From Rhipidocladum racemiflorum (lineage: Eukaryota; Streptophyta; Magnoliopsida; Poales; Poaceae): a DNA stretch of 64,000 nucleotides. Positions 57,531-64,000 of this stretch are shown in pieces; the first letter of the stretch is position 1; every line of letters begins with the position of its first letter. Both the position numbers and the translations under genes were made by a program. The stretch covers positions 3,348,001-3,412,000 of the forward strand of contig CM070579.1 of the NCBI GenBank assembly GCA_036346355.1, given 5' to 3'. The notes beneath the pieces are model-generated. The model had not been told where the DNA came from, did no database searches, and saw nothing but the letters and a program-made list of their open reading frames with translations.

Positions 57531-60500
57531 CGTTCCTCTTCATCCAGTTGATATTCATCACAAAAACCAGAGATACTCTTCCAATGGCTTTAAAATATAG
57601 TGCCCTAGTAACTCAACTTCAGTTGATTACTGAAGATAACCTATATTGGTTATCAAAAGTGTGTTTCACTGGACATCCGACAAACCCAGTTTAACACATC
57701 TTACTTATCCAATATGGAGATTAAACACCATCATAGGCCAACCTTTTCTGGTTATTTTTCACACACTGTGGTGGATACGATTCAGTACGGTTCATTGCCC
57801 GAGTGTAGTGGTTTTAACCTTATATTATATCTCTATATAGAGGACCCCACCGACAATATCAAACATAGCACCCTCTACCCACCATTTAACAACTCATCCC
57901 AACTCCACCTGTCGATTAAGTCAAAATACAAATTCCAACTGCACTCGCAGTTTATCCAACAATCTATTCAAATTTTAGTTAAATAAGATTTTACCATGCA
58001 TAGTGAATTTCACAAACCTCTGTAAAACCATTTTATAAATATGGACAAAGGGAGCTTGCCTGGATTTTGGTGGAAATATATGTCCTCACACGGTTGCAGA
58101 AGATGATCTCCTGATTTAAATTAATCCCTGAAATTATAAAATACTATAATTTAGATAGTTAATATGTTTTTACATGTTTTAGATGTCCAACCCTTTCTTA
58201 AACTTCTATTGAATTATTGCATGCTTACTGCATATTTCATTTTTAAGTTTCTTTAAATTGACATATTTTAACTGGCTGTATTTTAGTCTATAATGATTTA
58301 ATTTATTACATTTTAATTTAATACCATTTCAATTTGGATTACACCTTGGCCTAGGTAGGACTTGACCGTTTCCATCAATATGACAATTGCTAAAATTTAG
58401 TTAGTCCTTAATTTCTTTATCTAATCGAGTTTATTCTTTCTTACTTGGTTTACTTTGTTTCTTTAAATAATTAGAACATTGCCAATTCAATTTATCGTTG
58501 ATTTATTAAGTAATCCACGGAATCCGACTCTTTTCTGAATTATGGTCAGTTATAGTCACCTACTTAGCTTTATTTTCTTGATCATTAAGATTTAATCACA
58601 AGCTTACTCGATCCATCGTGCTATCTGTCTATTTAATTGAAAGGAGGTTATTAGTATTATTTACCTCTTGTGTGCGTACACTTCTTTACCCTATTTAAAT
58701 TTTTAATCACAATATTATGATTATGATATAGATGTCTTGATTTAACTTAGTTTATTAAGTTATTAACCCTATTATTATCACCATTGTTATTGGTGCTATT
58801 TCTTATTTCTTATTCTTCTTCTTATTATTATTATTTTATTATCTTCTTTTCTTTCTTTTCCTCAACCGGTCGGTCCTCATCTTTTCTTTGATATAATTTA
58901 AATTGATACATGTATGTTATTTATTTAAATTTGGTATACCTTAATTTGTTATATTTTATCTTGACATAATTTAATTTCATATATTTTTAGTTTGCAGTAT
59001 CTTAATTTGGCGTATTTTAATCCGCGTCAATCAATAAAATTTTGGATCATATTTTCCTTATAATAAAGTTATTATTTTTCTACTTTTAATCATTATGACG
59101 GTTAACGATAGTATTTAACTTTCTATTTAATGATTTGGATATATTAGTATTAACTCTGATTTCTATAAGATGCATACCTACATATGTTACGAAATAATTT
59201 GCATTTGTTTATTAAAATTTTGATCCCAGAGCACATCTTCACCCGATTGAAGATTAGCAGTCCGATTATAATTTTTGTATGTCTTAATGTGCCCAATGTG
59301 CTCTTCTCATTATTTTAAGATTTATTAAAATTATCTTGTGATTTTTTATAGCTTATTTGATTTTATATCGTCGCGCTTTATTTAAATAATTGATCGATTA
59401 GAAATATTAATTTAATGGATTTTCGATTGATTCAGCTTGGAGGTGAATTGATTGCCTGCACAAATTGGTTCAAATTTTTATAAATTTAATTAAGAATGCA
59501 TTTTCTTATTTTTTCTATTTTTATTTTCTTTTAGTTTTTCTACTAAGTCATTGAATTGTAATCATTTTTACGTAATTGCTAGCGCCAAAAGTAAGCTATT
59601 ATTATTATTATTATTATTATTACGCTGATTTGTGTTATTGTTTTTATTTTTATTATTGCATCCGGATAGGCATACACAATTACAAAAATTTATTCTTTTC
59701 CCATTTTCCTATTCTTCGTTTTTCTTCTTCTTCTTTTTCTCCTCTCTCCCCCTTTTCTTTTTTTTTCTTTTCTTGCCTCCCATTTCTTCTCCTTATCCAT
59801 TCACTCAGCTGACCCCTTCACTTTCCTCTCCTCTTTCCCGTAGTTCCTCCCGATCTAGTCTTCCCTAATCCGGCCGGCCTGTCGCCGGTCCGGCACCACG
59901 ACTCTGGCCCACCGTCTCCTGACCCATTTGATCGCTGCCTCGCCTACGCCGCCGGGCTCCCTGCCCCTCCAGCACCGCCCCACTCGGCCTTCCTCCCTCG
60001 GCTTCACTGGTCCCCCACGCTGCGCCCCGATCTGGTACACCCGACTGCTAGCCTCCCCCAAGGTTGCTCGTCACTGTCAATCGATTGGGCCCGGTGCCCC
60101 AAACCTGTGGCCCCTCAGGTCTCCTCTCAATGCCTCCGGATGAGCTCAATTTACCCCCTTGGCTCGGCCCTAACTCCATCCATGGCTGCCGGTTTACTCC
60201 CTCTATACCCCCTATTTCTTTATTTTTTTCCCTATACTGCAGTGGGTTGAATGAATTGCTTTGGTTAAAATCCTTTGATTTAGCTCAGTTCTGCTGATTG
60301 ATTATCTAGAAATGAGGCTACAGATTATTTCCCAACTTACTTGACTAAGAGAAAATGAATGAGAATTTCTTGGTCCATGATGATTAATATTAGTCGGACG
60401 GCAATCAACGGTGTCGTAGCGACACCTACGGTTTTTGTTGCACGCTGGGGAGTGAGACAATACCGTGGGGATGAACGATACCATAGAATTGCAACCACTA

Positions 60501-62158
60501 AAACTAAGACCGTTTACTAACCTATTGATTCTAGTCTCTACTTTGGTTTCTGCTACATCTATTCTATGATGAGGCTACTGATACATCTGTTGGTTACATG
60601 TGTGCTTGAGAAGTGAGGTAAGTATTGTAGTGAAGGTGATGGTGCTGTGGTGTGCTTGCTCTTGATGGTCTTGAGCTGGAGCTTGACCTCCTTCCTGGTA
60701 GCTCGATGCTCTTGTGGTCATGCTTGACTCCTGGTTTGCCTTCGAGTCTTGATGTCCTCCTACTCCTTTGTGCTTAGAGGCGTGTGTGTTGGAGGTTGCT
60801 TGGCCGGTTTGCTTATGAAACTGGTTGGCTTGTTTGGGAGCTTGGACCTAATGTATTCTTACTGAACTTGCCTTGAACCTTGCCTTATATGCTTGTGAAA
60901 ATGGTTGCCTTATGCCCTAAGGCTTGCTCTGGTTATCCATTCGGTTTGGGGCTCTATCCTGAGTTGCAGTACCTTCATCCTTGTCCTATTTACTGTAAAG
61001 GGTTTTACCTTTTTTACCATGAGAACTTTACTTCTCTACCGTGCGATATTTTGAATATACGCGCGTCTACGGATAATGACATGTTTGTATCCGAATGATG
61101 AACCTAATTTCATGAGAGGTGCCGATTCGGTCCTCGACGAATCTGGTATATCAGTGCACAATACCAAATCATACGGGACAATCAAAAAGTCTAATTCTTA
61201 ACTCATTTACTTAATTTAATGCATTGATTTTATGCTTATTCTTATATGAGTGCAACTAAAATGCATGACTTATAAATGAAGATTAGAAGATCATCGGTGT
61301 TTCGTAATTTATATTCTTGTAATTTTCATTTTTTGAATGTAATTATTCATTTCTGTAATTTACGATCAAAATTGTAATTAAGTATTCACGTGTTATAATT
61401 TAATTCATAGCACTCCCATCTGTAATGTAATAATTATGTTGTAATATTAATGCTTTACTGATTAATTTGATTTAATTATATGGTTTATTTTATTTTGATT
61501 ACCTCATTTGCAATTAATCATTTATGAAATCCGCGATCTGAAAATGCAATGATTTACTGAATTTTGCAATTTATTCTATTGTATTCAATATGTAACAATT
61601 GAATTACGCGATTCAACCTTGTTAATTAGTTTAATTAAGCATGATATTTTAATTTAATTAGCTTTTCTGCATAACTAATTACCAGAGTTATTTCACAGTC
61701 GTACATATGCATAAAAGTTAATAAGATGTCAGGTTGCTCGTGTGTGTTTGCTATCTTCTAATTCGATTCTCTCTCTTTCGAAATTGCTCTATATATCAAA
61801 AGAAACTTCCAATTAGGTTTATAGGTCATAGCCAGCACCATGGCACAACTAACCAATCAATTCAGCAACGTGACTCTCGTGTTTACCTTAGTCAACATCG
61901 TGGCAAATTTGACCGGAAACATGGAGTGTTACATTTTTAGTTAACGTCCTGTAATCCATGGCATCAATCGTTCCAAAATTTAACCGTCAATATATTGAAA
62001 ACTATCCGTATTAACTACACAAAAATTATACCATTTGATTTATCGTTATAAATAGTTCATATCATTATAATTTTATTAATAATATATTACTGGATACAAA
62101 AAGTAATGATCGGTGTTGCATCTCGTAGACCATGGAAAGCCTAAAAGACTAGTGGGAG
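57531..62158. other. Long AT-rich intergenic stretch, probably decayed retrotransposon
   Basis: No gene recognised. 58100-59560 is very AT-rich with repeated TTTAATTTG/ATTTTAATT phrases. A (TTA)n tract lies at 59597-59621. 59840-60220 is a C-rich island (CCGGCCGGCC, CACCGCCCCAC) that could be an LTR leader. 60600-61130 is T/G-rich with CTTGA repeats. 61200-62100 is AT-rich again. No intact gag-pol frame. Confidence 0.4.
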
Positions 62159-63330
62159 CTGCGCGCTCCGCCGCGCCATGCGAAATTTGATCCAAATTTT
62201 TATCTCAAAAAAGGCAGAAATCTCCGAGTTTTTTTTTCCTCCGCTTGGGTATTTCTTGAAAAAAAGACGCTAGGTAAGAACCGTCGACGAACCAGCGAAA
62301 CAACAGCTCTTTTTTAGGGAAAAAAAATAACACATGTTTCGAGAAATATTAGATCCCAAACTAAAAAAAAAACTATAGACGCCGAGTTTAACATTTTATG
62401 CGGTCAACGGGCAATAATACATGCCTTTAAAAATATTAGAGATCGAGCCGCAAAAGGAATTTTAGATCACTGAGTTTAACACTTATCGCCTATTTTCCCG
62501 CGAAAAATGAGGAATAGCGGAAAAACGGAGAAAGCGACGGACGAAAAGCGAATTTACATTTTTTTGGAAGCGGCCAAGCGAAAACATTTTTTCCATGCTC
62601 GGAGAAAAAGCGGATCACGAAAATATTTTTTTCGTGCAAAGCGGAGAACGGCTTCAATTTTTTTGGGAAATAGCCATCGAAAACATTTTCCCATGCTCGG
62701 GAGGAAAAACGGATTACGAAAACATTTTTTTCGGGCAAAACGGAGAAAGTGAACGGTTTTCCATATTTTTGTTTTGGAAAAACTGCCAATGAAAATATTT
62801 TTTCAATGCTCCGGAGAAAAAACGGATCACGAAAATATTTTTTTCGGGCAAAACGACGAAAGGAAACGGTCTCCCATTTTTTTTTTTGGGGAAATAGCCA
62901 CCGAAAACATTTCCCCCATGCTCCGGAGGGAAAACGGATCACGAAAACATATTTTTCGGGCAAAACGGAGAAAGGAAATGGTTTTTTAAAATTTTTTGGA
63001 AAAGCAATTTGAAAATATTTTTCGCATGCTCTAGAGAAAAAACGGACCCCGAAAATATTTTTTTCGAACAAAATGGAGAAAGGACCTGAACGTAAAGCGC
63101 GAGGACCTATTTGTTATAATTTTGGACCTGTTCGCTATTTTAAAAAATTAGGAAAGGACTCGCTCGCGATTCGTACTTAACGGGAGGTCCTCCATGCAAA
63201 ACGGCAAACCAGGGACCTAAACGCGAAACGAGAAAAATATTTTCCTCTCACATAAAATCGCGCAAGGACCTGACCGTAATTTCAGGAAATCTCAGGGGGC
63301 TTCTCGCAAAAATCCGTGCGCCACGTGGGG
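62159..63330 (-). mobile_element. Helitron-like element with ~110-bp repeat array, inverted relative of 21586-22421
   Basis: On the minus strand the 3' end reads GGCGCGGCGGAGCGCGC, CAGCTCCCA-type linker, then CTAG (62162-62159) before T. The 5' third (63060-63300) matches 21640-21830 of the first element in reverse complement: AGGTCCCT..., AACAAATAGGTCC, GGACCTGTTCGCTATTT. Copies share flanks and repeat motif but differ in repeat period. No Rep/helicase frame. Confidence 0.65.
62580..63075. repeat. Tandem array, about 5 units of ~110 bp
   Basis: The anchor CGGATCACGAAAA (with variants) recurs at 62611, 62710, 62823, 62935 and 63043. Each unit contains ATGCTCSGGAGRAAAAACGG and TTTTTCGGGCAAAACGGAG. 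Relative to the 71-bp units of the other element, each unit has an extra segment of about 40 bp (GTTTTGGAAAAACTGCCAAT-like). Confidence 0.9.
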
Positions 63331-63838
63331 GAGCTGGCTGCTCGGCATTCTCTTCCGCTATATGATATGGAGTATGACGAGGCAAAAAGAAGAGGGGTAT
63401 TGCTACCAGTACAGGATATGCGGCAGACAGTATGCGGTCCCACCTGGCAGTGACAAACGATGCCGGAGATTAAGAACAAGAAGGATGGACGGCTAGATGG
63501 TAAGGTGGGAGAGAGAGGGGAGAGAGAGGGGAGAGAGAGAAGAGAGAGAGAGAGAGAGATTATGTAAGTGAGGAAACCAAATCCACAGGATTAGCAGGAG
63601 AGGAGGGTCGGAGTCGGAGCGGGAGACGTGGAAGAAGAATCTGCTTTTGGGTGTGCATATGCGTGAGGTTTCACGCCACGGCACAGACGCGGTAGAAAGC
63701 CTTCTACCGCCTTCTCTCCTGTCGTGTTCGTCTCCCTCGCCGCGACGCCGCCGCCTCCGCAAGGGGGTCGGCGCGGTGGTCGAGGTTTAGTGGAGGAGTC
63801 GGGAGGGACTTGTTGTGTTGGGCCGGGTTGCTGGTGGG
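63331..63838 (+). promoter_or_regulatory. Promoter and leader of the GW2-like gene
   Basis: A (GA)n-rich tract at about 63509-63560 (GAGAGAGAGGGGAGAGAG) precedes the gene by about 300 bp. GAGA-type tracts are common in plant core promoters. The leader is GC-rich from 63690. TSS unknown. Confidence 0.45.
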
Positions 63839-64000
63839 ATGGGGAACCGGGTGGGGGGGAGGCGGCGGCCCCCGGAGGTGGAGGAGCGGTACACGCGGCC
63901 GCAGGGGCTGTACCCGCACCCGGACATCGACCTCAAGAAGCTGCGCCGCCTCATCGTCGACGCCAAGCTCGCGCCCTGCTACCCCGGCTCCGACGACCCC
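63839..64000 (+). CDS. GW2/DA2-like RING E3 ubiquitin ligase, N-terminal fragment (right edge)
   Basis: Open from ATG at 63839 to the window edge, 54 codons. The product starts MGNRVGGRRRPPEVEERYTR, then PQGLYPHPDIDLKKLRRLIV and DAKLAPCYPGSDDP. This matches the conserved N-terminus of GW2/DA2 ligases as I know it (MGN, EERYTRPQGLY, DxKKLRKLI, AKLAPC), which is followed in the family by a C-terminal-shifted RING domain just beyond. Family knowledge: these cytosolic E3 ligases limit cell proliferation and set grain or organ size. Rice GW2 itself is on chromosome 2 as I remember, so this may be a paralogue. The RING is not in the window. Confidence 0.75.
   Translation, partial: MGNRVGGRRRPPEVEERYTRPQGLYPHPDIDLKKLRRLIVDAKLAPCYPGSDDP

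Noticed and set aside
62490..63071. 193-codon open frame through the second array
   Set aside because: Same reason as the 21.8-kb array. The unit lengths vary and no protein family is recognised.

Overview
This window is plant nuclear DNA, almost certainly from a grass (Poaceae). The gene models are intron-rich with GT/AG splice sites. The coding 5' ends are GC-rich in the way of grass genes. The gaps and long introns are filled with grass-type transposons: Stowaway and Tourist-like MITEs, hAT, Mutator-like, Helitron and LINE elements. There is nothing prokaryotic or viral.

Six protein-coding genes can be supported by conceptual splicing. (1) The first two coding exons of a proteasome 20S beta-5 subunit gene (minus, 383-731), which runs off the left edge. 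(2) An HOL-type halide/thiol S-adenosylmethionine methyltransferase (minus, 1802-6236, 8 exons, 228 aa). (3) The single-exon strigolactone/karrikin F-box LRR gene D3/MAX2 (plus, 7056-9200, 714 aa). (4) A TEY-class MAP kinase of the MPK6 clade (minus, 23509-29674, 6 exons, 394 aa) with a premature stop three codons before the usual C-terminus. (5) Mediator subunit MED13 (minus, 32315-48633, 21 exons, 1954 aa). (6) The first 54 codons of a GW2/DA2-like RING E3 ligase (plus, from 63839), cut by the right edge. From memory, rice D3 (LOC_Os06g06050) and MPK6 (LOC_Os06g06090) are near neighbours on chromosome 6, so this looks like the orthologous segment.

The space between genes holds mostly mobile DNA. 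From 9.7 to 23.5 kb, between D3 and MPK6, there are tandem duplications, a Tourist-like MITE, a foldback element, a short Helitron interrupted by a Stowaway MITE, a second inverted copy of that Helitron, an hAT element with an 8-bp target duplication, and a Helitron-like element carrying an array of about 71-bp repeats. MED13 introns hold an 0.8-kb hAT element, a truncated LINE, a 403-bp MITE foldback hairpin and a long-TIR element flanked by a direct duplication of about 130 bp. From 50 to 63.8 kb lie a third Helitron-like end next to a tRNA-like A/B-box module, an hAT-like element with subterminal repeats, a copia-like LTR, several kb of AT-rich DNA in which I recognise no gene, and an inverted relative of the 21.8-kb array element.

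The genes do not form one pathway. Several of them act in hormone response and growth: D3/MAX2 (strigolactone), MPK6 (MAPK cascade), MED13 (transcriptional kinase module) and the GW2-like ligase (organ size). The beta-5 subunit belongs to the proteasome that degrades SCF-D3 targets. I saw no new biological system. The strongest leads are lesions in conserved positions (the MPK6 stop and missing serine, the D3 F-box proline) and nested or paired transposons whose empty-site controls are present in the same window.
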